Under the pieces are notes generated by a model. It was given only the letters and a program-made list of their open reading frames with translations. It was not told the DNA's origin and ran no database searches. The position numbers and the translations under genes are program-made. From NCBI GenBank assembly GCA_964577975.1, contig CAZOBB010000137.1, forward strand, positions 1-21,121: 21,121 nucleotides of DNA. The letters run 5' to 3'. Origin of the DNA: JAOZMY01 sp964577975. Lineage in GTDB: Bacteria > Desulfobacterota > S145-22. Below are positions 13,680-21,121 of the stretch, piece after piece; the stretch's first letter is position 1, and each line of letters starts with the position of its first letter.

Positions 13680-16199
13680 TTGCATTTGAGGCCCTATCGG
13701 TATGACCTAGGTCAGGGTTTTTTTTCGAAGCGCTTTTTCGCGTGGCTTTTCGCTCGCGTGGAGATCTCTCCGAGACATTTGCGAAAGTGGCGCCGCCTCG
13801 TGGCAAAGGGTGTGGTGATTCCGCTTTTGGATTCACCGAGCCGATTGGATTTTCTCGCCCTCTTTCATCTTTATAGGACTTTGGGAGGAAACTTCCCCAA
13901 ATTTCCCGTGGGGATTTCGCTACTTCCGTGGGTGTCTTTCAAGGGATGGTATGTGCATGTTCGAGCGTGGATTCTGTGGCTGTTTAGGAGGATTTGCCTT
14001 TTCGATCCCTTTTATCCGGAGAAGAATGAAGAGTTGGATAGGTTGGGGCGTGTCCCTTTTGTCCTTTTCCTCCACCCCGCCGGGGCGTATCTCCAGCGGT
14101 GCGTTCGTCTTCGCATGACCCCTCTCGAAGCGGTGATTCGGTATCAGCGTTCCCTCGAGACCCCTCTTTTTCTAGTGCCGCACCTTATCGTGTATGACGT
14201 GGTTCCTCCAACGGAGAAAAAATCTTTATATACCGCTTTGTGGGGCGAGGTGGCCTCGCCACGGTGGACCCTTCGGCTCAAAAGCCTGTTGCGAAGAAAG
14301 AGAATCTCGGTACAAATCGGTGCTCCCATCGACTTACAGCGGTTCATAAAACAGTATCCTTCCTTGGGAGATGACGAGTTGGCGAGGAAAGTGCGGCGGG
14401 CGGCCGAAACGATCCTCGACAAAAAGTTGCGAGGGATTACGGGGCCGCCTTTGCCATCCCGGGAGAGGATGGTTACCAAGATTTTGGAAGATCCAGGGTT
14501 GTGGAAAAGGCTGGAGGAATTGTCTGGCGAGACGGGAAAGACGGTTGAGGAATTGGCGTCGAAGGCGAAACGTTATGCGTTCGAGATTGCGTCGGACTTG
14601 AGACCCTCGTACGTGAAACGATGGGAAGGCGTGTTGCGGTGGGTGTGGCAGACCCTTTACGACGGCGTCGATATCAATCGGGAAATTGAGCAGAAACTGA
14701 GAAGGATAGCCCGGAACTATCCCCTCGTTTATATACCCTCCCATAAAAGCCATGTGGATTATTTCCTGCTATCCTATGTCCTTTACGAAATGAATCTTCC
14801 CCTTCCGCTGATCGCGGCGGGGATCAATCTCTCCTTTTGGCCGATTGGCCCGATCTTTCGCCGGTCGGGGGCCTTTTTTATCCGCCGTTCCTTCAGGGAT
14901 AATCCCCTGTATGGCGAGGTTTTTTATCTCTATCTTCGGGAACTGGTTCGGGAAGGGGTTCCCATTGAGTTTTTTATAGAGGGAGGAAGGAGCCGTACGG
15001 GAAAATTGATTCTTCCGAAGAAGGGAATGCTTTCCATGATCTTTCGCGCCTATTTCGAGAAGGTGGCGAAGGATGTCTATATCGTGCCGACCGCCATATC
15101 CTATGAGAGGATCGTGGAAGAAGAGGGGTATGTTCGGGAACTGAGAGGGGATGAAAAACGGAAGGAAAGGACCCGAGACCTCTTGAGGGTGCGTAAGATC
15201 TTTCGTAAACGGTACGGCACCGTCTATGTGCGTTTTGGAACCCCCCTATCTCTCGCGAGGTATTTGGATGGTATGGGAGGCGTGCCCGAATCGGCGGTTC
15301 CCCGTAGGGATCTGTATCAAAAGGCGGCCGATGATATTATTCGGGCGATCCAAAAGGCCATGCGGGTCACGCCTTCTTCCTTGGTGGCGGCGGCATTGTT
15401 GTCTCAGAGGGAACGGAGTATGAAGTCTTCCGTTATCAAGGAGACCACGGCCCTTTATCTCTCTTTATTGGAACGAGGAGGAGTGGACTGTCCAAGTCGT
15501 GAAGAGATGGCGTCATCCTTTTCGCGAGTGATCCATCTGTTTAGGCAAGACGGGGTATTGCGGGAAGGGAAAGAGGTCGATCCGGATGATCCTCACTATT
15601 ATATTCCCCCCTCCAAACGGATTCATCTGGAGTTTTCCAAGAATATGATGGTCATGCATGTGGCCCCGTTGTCCTTGTACGCGTGGGCTGTCTCGTGGGG
15701 GAGAGAGGATCCCTCGAGGTCTCCTTTCAAGATCTTTTCTCTGCTTTTCCACCTGTTTGAGTATGAGTTTCTCCTTCCTGTGGGGCCTCTCATGGGGGTG
15801 TACCGGAGAAGTCAAACGTTGATGAAGGATTTGACCGCGAAAGAGCTTTCGAAGGTTCGAGGCGTGATTATGAGTTCTTTGGAAGGGTATTATGCGGGTG
15901 CGACGTATGTTTTGAGGAAGGAGTGGAAGGGAGAGGGAGTAGAGGAGAAAAGGCTTGTTCAGGAGATGATCCAGTGGGGTAAGGAATTGCTGGATACCAC
16001 CCAAATTCGACTGCCGGAATCGGTTACCTCCGCTGTGTTTCAGGGGTGGATCCGTATGGCGACGGAGATGGATATTTTCGAAGCGGTTGTGCCTTCCCAT
16101 GACCCTCGCAAGAGAAAGATCATCAAGAAGGGAAAGGGATTCGACAAGGTCCGCGACGTCGTGGAAATATTGGACCGTTTGCTTTTCCTTCCCTCGTAG
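13680..16199 (+). CDS. plsB: Glycerol-3-phosphate 1-O-acyltransferase (PlsB type)
   Basis: PlsB acylates sn-glycerol-3-phosphate at position 1, starting phospholipid synthesis at the inner membrane. The roughly 839-residue length matches full-length PlsB. Catalytic-domain motifs are intact: HKSHVD (355-360, the HX4D box), GAFFIRRSF (397-405), FIEGGRSRTGK (432-442) and IVPTAISYER (468-477). The N-terminal third holds a degenerate copy-like region (about 160-225, LVPHLIVYD and IGAPIDLQRF) paralleling the catalytic domain, as also visible in E. coli PlsB. There is no ATG; TTG at 13680 or 13686 is the start. The 13686 choice has better spacing (6-9 nt) from GAGGAGAGG. It follows rsmE by 15-21 nt. 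Confidence 0.94.
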   Translation: MHLRPYRYDLGQGFFSKRFFAWLFARVEISPRHLRKWRRLVAKGVVIPLLDSPSRLDFLALFHLYRTLGGNFPKFPVGISLLPWVSFKGWYVHVRAWILWLFRRICLFDPFYPEKNEELDRLGRVPFVLFLHPAGAYLQRCVRLRMTPLEAVIRYQRSLETPLFLVPHLIVYDVVPPTEKKSLYTALWGEVASPRWTLRLKSLLRRKRISVQIGAPIDLQRFIKQYPSLGDDELARKVRRAAETILDKKLRGITGPPLPSRERMVTKILEDPGLWKRLEELSGETGKTVEELASKAKRYAFEIASDLRPSYVKRWEGVLRWVWQTLYDGVDINREIEQKLRRIARNYPLVYIPSHKSHVDYFLLSYVLYEMNLPLPLIAAGINLSFWPIGPIFRRSGAFFIRRSFRDNPLYGEVFYLYLRELVREGVPIEFFIEGGRSRTGKLILPKKGMLSMIFRAYFEKVAKDVYIVPTAISYERIVEEEGYVRELRGDEKRKERTRDLLRVRKIFRKRYGTVYVRFGTPLSLARYLDGMGGVPESAVPRRDLYQKAADDIIRAIQKAMRVTPSSLVAAALLSQRERSMKSSVIKETTALYLSLLERGGVDCPSREEMASSFSRVIHLFRQDGVLREGKEVDPDDPHYYIPPSKRIHLEFSKNMMVMHVAPLSLYAWAVSWGREDPSRSPFKIFSLLFHLFEYEFLLPVGPLMGVYRRSQTLMKDLTAKELSKVRGVIMSSLEGYYAGATYVLRKEWKGEGVEEKRLVQEMIQWGKELLDTTQIRLPESVTSAVFQGWIRMATEMDIFEAVVPSHDPRKRKIIKKGKGFDKVRDVVEILDRLLFLPS

Positions 16200-16250
16200 G
16201 AATGGTATAAGGATTTGTCTCATGAAAGATAGGATGTGAGGGTTGAAAAG

Positions 16251-17024
16251 ATGGGCCGAATTATCGCGGTAGCGAACCAAAAAGGGGGAGTGGGAAAGAC
16301 GACCACGGCCATCAATCTGGCGGCTGCCTTGGCGTTGAAGGGGAGGCGGGTCCTTTTGGTGGACATGGACCCTCAAGGGAACGCGACGAGTGGATGCGGG
16401 CTTGAGAAGGAAAGTCTGGAAACGAGTGTTTATGAAGTGTTGTTGGGGGAAGTGGAGGCAGGAAGGGCAATTGTGGCGTTGAATCACTCGGGAATGGAGC
16501 TGATCCCGGCGAACGGAAATCTTATTGGGGCGGAAGTGGAACTGGTTCATGAGATCGGAAGAGAGTACTTTCTGAAACGACAGCTGGAGGCGATCCGAGG
16601 AAGATATGAATATATCTTTATCGATTGTCCCCCCTCCTTGGGGCTTCTGACGGTGAACGCCCTGACAGCGGCGGAAGGGGTTCTCATCCCTCTTCAATGC
16701 GAGTTCTATGCCATGGAAGGATTGTCTCAGTTGCTGCGAACCCTTCGACTGATAAAGAATTCGGTGAATCCGGGGCTGCGGATCCTGGGAATCTTATTGA
16801 CGATGTTTGATGTAAGGAATAACATTTCCCATCAGGTGAAAGAGGAGGTATGCAGGCATTTTGGAAAGCGGGTCTTTGAAACCGTGATCAGCCGTAATGT
16901 TCGGCTAAGTGAAGCGCCGAGTTTTGGAAAGAACATCTTCGAATATGATCCGAAATGTGTGGGGGCTCAAGGTTATTTGAGCTTGGCGGAGGAATTGATG
17001 AAGCGGGGAGGTAGCCGTGGCTAA
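16251..17024 (+). CDS. parA: Chromosome-partitioning ATPase ParA (Soj type)
   Basis: A 257-residue Walker-type ATPase that acts with ParB in chromosome segregation. It starts MGRIIAVANQKGGVGKTTTA, with the deviant Walker A KGGVGKTT (11-18, two lysines), Walker A' VDMDPQGN and Walker B IFIDCPPSLG. Its short N-terminus, without a DNA-binding domain, marks the chromosomal Soj class. ATG 16251 has GAGGG about 8 nt upstream; GTG 16236 would add five residues with a poorer site. It overlaps parB by 8 nt and follows plsB by 51 nt. Confidence 0.96.
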   Translation: MGRIIAVANQKGGVGKTTTAINLAAALALKGRRVLLVDMDPQGNATSGCGLEKESLETSVYEVLLGEVEAGRAIVALNHSGMELIPANGNLIGAEVELVHEIGREYFLKRQLEAIRGRYEYIFIDCPPSLGLLTVNALTAAEGVLIPLQCEFYAMEGLSQLLRTLRLIKNSVNPGLRILGILLTMFDVRNNISHQVKEEVCRHFGKRVFETVISRNVRLSEAPSFGKNIFEYDPKCVGAQGYLSLAEELMKRGGSRG

Positions 17025-17862
17025 GAAGAAGGTATTGGGGCGGGGTATCCGTGCGTTGATTCCAGAGGGAACAGAGGAGAAGGGAAATTTTCTGTTCGTG
17101 GGGATCGAGACGTTGCGTCCCAATCCGTCGCAACCTCGCAAGTCGCTGGATCCGGATAAACTTTCATCCCTTGCCGCGTCGATCAAAGAAAAGGGGATTT
17201 TGCAACCTTTGTTGGTGCGTCCCATTCCGGAAGGGTATGAGATTGTAGCGGGGGAACGCCGGTGGAGAGCGGCGCAAAAGGCGGGGTTGCGCGAGGTGCC
17301 TGTCGTCGTGCAAGAATTGGGAGAAAGGGAGAGTCTCGAGGCCGCCCTCGTTGAGAATCTTCAGAGGGAGAACTTGAATCCTATTGAGGAAGCGCTTGCA
17401 TACGTGGAGCTGATGAAAGAATGGGGATTGACGCAAGAAATGTTGGCGAAACGCCTGGGAAGGAATCGCTCCACAATCGCCAATACGGTAAGGTTGCTTC
17501 AATTGTCTCCGCGTGTGCAGCAACTTGTGAGCCGCGGCGAACTGAGTGCGGGACATGGGCGGGCGTTGTTGGCGCTACCGGATTTTTCTTCTCAAGAGAC
17601 ATTGGCACAAAAGATTCTCGCCAAAGGTCTCTCCGTGAGAGAGGTGGAGAGAAGCGTGAAGCGTTTCGGTGCGGACAATGCCTCTGACGGTCTTTCAAAA
17701 AGGAAACAGACGGATCCGTTTCTTCAAGACATCAAAGAACGAATGGAACGTGCCTTGGGGACGAAGGTGGATGTTTCTTTGAAAGGAAAACGTGGTTCCA
17801 TTCGGATTTCCTTTTATAGCCTTGACGAGCTGGACGGCTTGATTGAGAAGATTTGCTCCTAG
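17017..17862 (+). CDS. parB: Chromosome-partitioning protein ParB
   Basis: ParB binds parS, spreads on DNA as a CTP-dependent clamp and is the partner of ParA. The 281-residue protein opens with KKVLGRGIRALIP, then the CTPase domain with PNPSQPRK (36-42), GERR (79-82) and ENLQREN (113-119). A helix-turn-helix follows at about 138-160 (LTQEMLAKRLGRNRSTIANT), and a C-terminal dimerisation region ends the protein. The GTG start overlaps the parA stop, with GGGGAGG upstream. I found no good parS match in the window; sites would be expected elsewhere near the origin. Confidence 0.96.
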   Translation: MAKKKVLGRGIRALIPEGTEEKGNFLFVGIETLRPNPSQPRKSLDPDKLSSLAASIKEKGILQPLLVRPIPEGYEIVAGERRWRAAQKAGLREVPVVVQELGERESLEAALVENLQRENLNPIEEALAYVELMKEWGLTQEMLAKRLGRNRSTIANTVRLLQLSPRVQQLVSRGELSAGHGRALLALPDFSSQETLAQKILAKGLSVREVERSVKRFGADNASDGLSKRKQTDPFLQDIKERMERALGTKVDVSLKGKRGSIRISFYSLDELDGLIEKICS

Positions 17863-17942
17863 ATTGGTTGAAAACGGGTTGTATCTATGGTAACTAGTGC
17901 GATGTTGGGTTGTGTGAAACCGTAGAAGAGAGGAACAGGCGT

Positions 17943-18359
17943 ATGGCGAAGGGAACCACAAAGGATATCCGGGCATTCCTCGGAGAGGATACAAACTTTG
18001 AGGGAAAGCTCTTTTTTGAAGGCACGGTAAGGATCGATGGGAAATTCAACGGGGAGATTCACACGGAAGATGTGGTTATCATTGGTGAATCTGCGGAGGT
18101 AAACGCAGAGATCAATGTGGGTGAGATCATCATTAGCGGAATGGTAAGGGGAAATATCTTTGCTAAGAACAGTATCGAGATCCTTGCTCCTGGGAAGGTG
18201 TATGGCAATATCCTTACCCCGAAACTGACTATCCAGGAAGGGGTCATTTTTGAGGGAACGTGTCGTATGGAGCAGTTGGATGCCCCTGTGAACGCGAAGG
18301 TGTCCGTGTTAAATCCAGAGGCGATGGTTCAAAGCCAAGACAAGGTCAGTGAATCATAG
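17943..18359 (+). CDS. Bactofilin
   Basis: Bactofilins polymerise into nucleotide-free cytoskeletal filaments involved in cell shape, stalks or anchoring of ParAB. The 138-residue protein has a flexible N-terminus (1-15), then the DUF583/bactofilin beta-helix made of repeating short strands: FEGKLFFEGTVRIDGKFNGEI, then VNAEINVGEIIISGMVRGNI, then VYGNILTPKLTIQEG. A short disordered tail follows (after 115). ATG 17943 has AGAGGAACAGG upstream; the longer frame from 17910 adds 11 uncharacteristic residues. It lies 80 nt after parB, the usual Desulfobacterota/Myxococcota order, and is followed by a terminator. Confidence 0.92.
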   Translation: MAKGTTKDIRAFLGEDTNFEGKLFFEGTVRIDGKFNGEIHTEDVVIIGESAEVNAEINVGEIIISGMVRGNIFAKNSIEILAPGKVYGNILTPKLTIQEGVIFEGTCRMEQLDAPVNAKVSVLNPEAMVQSQDKVSES

Positions 18360-18391
18360 CAAGGCGCGGTTGTTCGTCTTGCCTCTTTTTT
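18359..18391 (+). terminator. Terminator after bactofilin
   Basis: GCAAGGCG (18359-18366) pairs with CGTCTTGC (18375-18382), including one G-U pair, over an 8-nt loop. It is followed by CTC and a run of T to 18391. It begins at the last base of the stop codon and ends the parAB-bactofilin transcript. Confidence 0.75.
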
Positions 18392-18496
18392 ACGCTCTCA
18401 TTGAAAGACGGGGAAGGGTGCCCGTGAGGCAAAGGGAGGAGGAGTGTAAAGGAGAGAGGACGTAACATCGGGGGAAACCTGAAGAAGGAGGGAAAG

Positions 18497-18934
18497 ATGA
18501 GGAAAAGATGGTTCGGTGTGGGTATGGTTATCTTGTTGGTGATGGGGGCGGTGAACGCCTTCGGAGGGGAACCTGACATGAATCCTGGTAAGTGGGAAAT
18601 CACGAGTACGATTGAGATGCCGGGAATGCCCATGAAGCTTCCCCCCATGACGAATACCCAGTGTCTGACAAAGGACGATTTCATCGTGAGAAAACCAACG
18701 CAACCCGGAATGGAAAAGATGTTGTCGCCTTGTAAAGTGACAAAATCAGAGGTGAAAGGGGATACCGTGATTTGGGATATGGTGTGTGAAGGGCAAGAGA
18801 AGATGACATATCATGGGGAAATAACGTATCATGGGGATACGATGGAAGGGTTTATCAAGATAACCTCTTCAAAGGAGGGACAACCCCCCATGACGATGAA
18901 AATGAAAGGGAAAAGAATAGGCCCGTGTGACTGA
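18497..18934 (+). CDS. DUF3617-type exported protein
   Basis: A 145-residue protein with a typical signal peptide (1-23, cleavage before GEPDMNPG). The mature part matches the DUF3617 pattern: NPGKWEITSTIEMPGMPMKLPP early, a TQCLTKDD segment, a second cysteine in SPCKV, and repeated YHGE/YHGD strands that suggest a beta-rich fold with four cysteines in all. DUF3617 proteins are periplasmic and have no assigned function. GAAGGAGGG precedes the ATG. It lies between the bactofilin terminator and its own terminator, so it is probably a single-gene unit. Confidence 0.8.
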   Translation: MRKRWFGVGMVILLVMGAVNAFGGEPDMNPGKWEITSTIEMPGMPMKLPPMTNTQCLTKDDFIVRKPTQPGMEKMLSPCKVTKSEVKGDTVIWDMVCEGQEKMTYHGEITYHGDTMEGFIKITSSKEGQPPMTMKMKGKRIGPCD

Positions 18935-18955
18935 CGGAAATACCGTTTGTGGATG

Positions 18956-18993
18956 AAAAAAGGCTCCGTCGTTTTCTACGGAGCCTTTTTTTT
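18956..18993. terminator. Bidirectional terminator between DUF3617 and beta-CASP genes
   Basis: GGCTCCGT (18962-18969) pairs with ACGGAGCC (18978-18985) around an 8-nt loop. Six A residues stand on the left and eight T residues on the right. It therefore serves the plus-strand gene ending at 18934 and the minus-strand gene ending at 18992. Confidence 0.9.
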
Positions 18994-20620
18994 AAGGTTG
19001 GCTATGTTTCGCCATCGGATTCACAAGATGGTGAAGTTCTTCCTGAATATATGTGAGGCGTTCCAAGTCGGCCTCGTCCATGTCGCCCTCCGTTACCTTT
19101 TCATGGTAGACACGTTTCAACAGGGTTATTTCTTCTTCTATGGCGGTTAGGGAGCTACGGAATGCTTCCAAGAGAGAAGCCACCGCTTTTTCCGGAGCCC
19201 TCACCTCTATTCTTTCCTGTTGGTCAAGGTGGAGGGTTTCTTTCCATGAAGGGACATACGCCTCGAATCCCAATTCCTCTTGAATTTTTGAGGCCAGCGC
19301 TTGACTCGATTCGGGCTCTCCGTGAACGACAAAGACCTTTGGACTCGATTTTTTGAAATTGCTCACCCATTTCATAAGGTCGTTTTGATCCGCGTGCGAG
19401 GAAAACCCCCCAATCGTGAAGACTCTCGCATTGACGGCGACATCCTCTCGAAAGATCTTGACGCTCTTTTTCCCATCCACGATTTGCCGCCCTGTGGTTC
19501 CTTGGGCCTGAAATCCCACGATGACGATACTGGCGCCTTTGCGCCAAAGGTTGTGTTTCAGGTGATGTTTGATTCGCCCAGCCGTACACATACCATTTCC
19601 GGCGATGACGATGGCGGATCCTTTCTGTTCGTTGATGGCGATGGAGTCTTTTGTCGAGGGGGTATAATGGAGATTGGGGAGGTTGAAGGGATCGAATCCG
19701 GCTTCCACGATGGCCATGGCTTCTTTGTCGTAGAATTCCTTGTTTTTTCTGAAGATTTCCGTGGCCTTGATGGCTAAGGGGCTGTCCAAGTAGATGGGTA
19801 TCTCGGGGAGCACACCTTTGCGATAGAATTCACCTAACAAGTAAATGATTTCCTGGGTACGCTCCACGGCGAAAGAGGGGATGATGACCTTTTCGTCGTG
19901 GGAGACGGCGAAATTGATGGCTTCCAAAAGTTCCGCCTTGCTGTCGTCCAACGATTTGTGAAGTCGATTCCCATACGTGGATTCAACGAAGAGATAATCG
20001 GCATTGAAAATATGAGCGGCTTCTTTCAGGATCAATTGGTTTGCCTTCCCAATGTCTCCGGAGAAGACGATCTTGATTTCTTTTTTCCCATCCCGGAGCC
20101 ACAGTTCTAATATGGAAGAGCCGAGGATGTGCCCCGCGTTTCGAAGGCGGGCTCTGATCCCGTCTTCGATGGGGATGATCTCATCTCGTTCGATGGGATG
20201 AAGGAGGGGTAAACTCTTTTTCGCGTCTTGGATGGTGTAGAGGGGTTGGACCTCTTTATGTCCTTTGCGTTTGTTTTTTCTCGTCTGCCATTCCGCGTCC
20301 ATCTCTTGGATGTGGGCCGAATCGAGAAGCATGATTTCGCAGAGCTCCGCCGTCGGGCGTGATGTGAGAATGTTTCCCTTGAAGCCGTCTTTCACGAGTT
20401 TGGGGATGCGGCCCGAATGGTCGATGTGGGCGTGTGTCAGGAAAAGGGTTTTGATTTTTGAAGGGTTGAATTCCCATTCCATCCAGTTTCGCATTTCCAT
20501 GAGGCGGCCCCCTTGGAATAGGCCGCAATCGACCAGTATTTGTTTTCCTTGCGCGTTTTCCACGAGGTAGTTGGACCCCGTCACGGTTCCGGCCGCCCCT
20601 AAACAGGTAACTTTTATCAT
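18992..20620 (-). CDS. Beta-CASP metallo-beta-lactamase, probable RNA-processing nuclease
   Basis: The 542-residue protein belongs to the CPSF73/YsH1-like beta-CASP group, in which MBL nucleases cut or trim RNA. Metal ligands are intact: HAHIDH (63-68) and a following AGHILGSS. FSGDIG and the beta-CASP insert markers IPSFAVERTQE, GFSSHADQNDL and VHGEPES are also present. A helical, acidic tail of about 70 residues follows the core. Met at 20620 (MIKVTCLGAAGTVTGS) is preferred because AGGAGAA sits just upstream; the frame from 20662 adds 14 uncharacteristic residues. Its substrate is not known, and it stands divergently from the ATP synthase gene. Confidence 0.9.
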   Translation of the reverse strand: MIKVTCLGAAGTVTGSNYLVENAQGKQILVDCGLFQGGRLMEMRNWMEWEFNPSKIKTLFLTHAHIDHSGRIPKLVKDGFKGNILTSRPTAELCEIMLLDSAHIQEMDAEWQTRKNKRKGHKEVQPLYTIQDAKKSLPLLHPIERDEIIPIEDGIRARLRNAGHILGSSILELWLRDGKKEIKIVFSGDIGKANQLILKEAAHIFNADYLFVESTYGNRLHKSLDDSKAELLEAINFAVSHDEKVIIPSFAVERTQEIIYLLGEFYRKGVLPEIPIYLDSPLAIKATEIFRKNKEFYDKEAMAIVEAGFDPFNLPNLHYTPSTKDSIAINEQKGSAIVIAGNGMCTAGRIKHHLKHNLWRKGASIVIVGFQAQGTTGRQIVDGKKSVKIFREDVAVNARVFTIGGFSSHADQNDLMKWVSNFKKSSPKVFVVHGEPESSQALASKIQEELGFEAYVPSWKETLHLDQQERIEVRAPEKAVASLLEAFRSSLTAIEEEITLLKRVYHEKVTEGDMDEADLERLTYIQEELHHLVNPMAKHSQP

Positions 20621-20804
20621 CGGATTCTCCTGGGTGAAGATTGAAGGTGACAATGGGACCATGCGTCCATAGCAGGTTGCACATACACCATTTTCTTCCC
20701 CCAGGTCAAGGGAACTTTTTTTGAAGGGAAGGGAAAAACTGTTGATGAGAGGCGACGGAGAACGAGACGATGAAGACGGCGTGTCGGTGGACTTTGTGAA
20801 AAAC

Positions 20805-20833
20805 TTGACAAGGGGATTGAGCTATGATAGCAA
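20805..20833 (+). promoter_or_regulatory. Weak candidate promoter for the ATP synthase operon
   Basis: A perfect TTGACA (20805-20810) is followed 17 nt later by TAGCAA (20828-20833), 3 of 6 matches to a -10. A better -10 word, TATGAT (20823-20828), is only 12 nt away and so too close. The surrounding 20621-20867 has no gene. Confidence 0.3.
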
Positions 20834-20867
20834 AGGCAAAAATTTGACGGGAGGGTGTGTCTGCTCT

Positions 20868-21121
20868 ATGATCAATCTCGACTACACGCTGTTGGTTCAG
20901 GCGGTGGTATTCATCGTTTTCGTTCTCCTGATCAATCAATTTCTCTTTCGCCCGGTTGTCGATTTGTTGGAGCGTCGGAAAGAGGCAACCACGGGTGCCC
21001 AGGAAAAAGCCTTGGCCTTGCAAGAAAAGGCGGAAAAAGAAGCGGCCCTTTTGGAGGAAAAGCTGGCGCAGGCACGGCAGGAAGCGGCTCTTGAGCGTGA
21101 CCGACTTCGGAAGAAGGCTTT
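20868..21121 (+). CDS. atpF: ATP synthase F0 b/b'-type subunit, N-terminal part (cut by window end)
   Basis: The first 84 codons are present. A single membrane helix (about 8-27, VQAVVFIVFVLLINQFLF) is followed by the conserved RPVVDLLERRKEA and a long charged coiled coil rich in Glu, Ala, Lys and Gln. This is the peripheral stalk subunit that links F0 to F1. In Desulfobacterota two such genes (b' then b) usually precede atpH-atpA, so this may be the b' copy; the window does not settle it. GGGAGG is 13 nt upstream of the ATG, a long spacing. Gene order with parA-parB-bactofilin supports the call. Confidence 0.85.
   Translation, partial: MINLDYTLLVQAVVFIVFVLLINQFLFRPVVDLLERRKEATTGAQEKALALQEKAEKEAALLEEKLAQARQEAALERDRLRKKA

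Noticed and set aside
15513..16697. 394-codon antisense frame across plsB and parA
   Set aside because: It overlaps two clearly functional genes, has no recognisable domain, and its length is explained by codon bias of the opposite strand.
20805..20828. TTGACA with TATGAT as a standard promoter for atpF
   Set aside because: The spacing is only 12 nt, too short for normal sigma70 recognition; only the weaker TAGCAA pairing was kept as a candidate.

Overview
The window is an ordinary stretch of bacterial chromosome of moderate GC content. It carries about 20 protein genes, one tRNA and one repeat-rich intergenic block. The gene order rpsB-tsf-pyrH-frr, and above all parA-parB-bactofilin followed by an ATP synthase b-type subunit, is the arrangement I associate with Desulfobacterota (the former Deltaproteobacteria). 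A Gram-negative envelope is supported by lgt, plsB, an amino-acid ABC transporter with a periplasmic binding protein, and a Spy/CpxP-like exported protein. The lineage is inferred from gene order and protein families, not from a search.

Layout. Positions 1-554 are non-coding and built from several families of short tandem repeats (units of 7, 14, 8 and 9 bp). tRNA-Pro(CGG) follows, then two hairpins of opposite polarity. Next come lgt, a coupled HD-domain gene, and a membrane methyltransferase of the isoprenylcysteine methyltransferase type. From 3425 to 6471 runs a translation/nucleotide operon, rpsB-tsf-pyrH-frr plus a small 2[4Fe-4S] ferredoxin. It is preceded by a structured leader and closed by a strong terminator.

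From 6555 to 11468 the genes lie on the minus strand. They form a complete aapJQMP-type general L-amino-acid ABC transporter operon, with a hairpin between aapJ and aapQ, followed by a small exported Spy-like protein. A minus-strand DUF1858-like gene (11673-11894) stands divergently from a plus-strand run of prmA-rsmE-plsB-parA-parB-bactofilin (12062-18359). A DUF3617-type exported protein and a convergent beta-CASP metallo-beta-lactamase share a bidirectional terminator. The window ends inside the first 84 codons of an ATP synthase b/b'-type subunit.

Functionally the window covers translation factors and ribosome modification (rpsB, tsf, frr, prmA, rsmE), pyrimidine and phospholipid synthesis (pyrH, plsB), lipoprotein maturation (lgt), chromosome segregation and cytoskeleton (parA, parB, bactofilin), amino-acid uptake (aapJQMP) and RNA processing (beta-CASP). 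I see no phage, transposon, CRISPR array or defence system, and no convincing new multi-gene system. The parts most worth a second look are the compound repeat block at the left end, the rpsB leader with the long acidic S2 tail, the ferredoxin ending the frr operon, the two divergent promoter candidates around 11950-12060, and the HD protein coupled to lgt.
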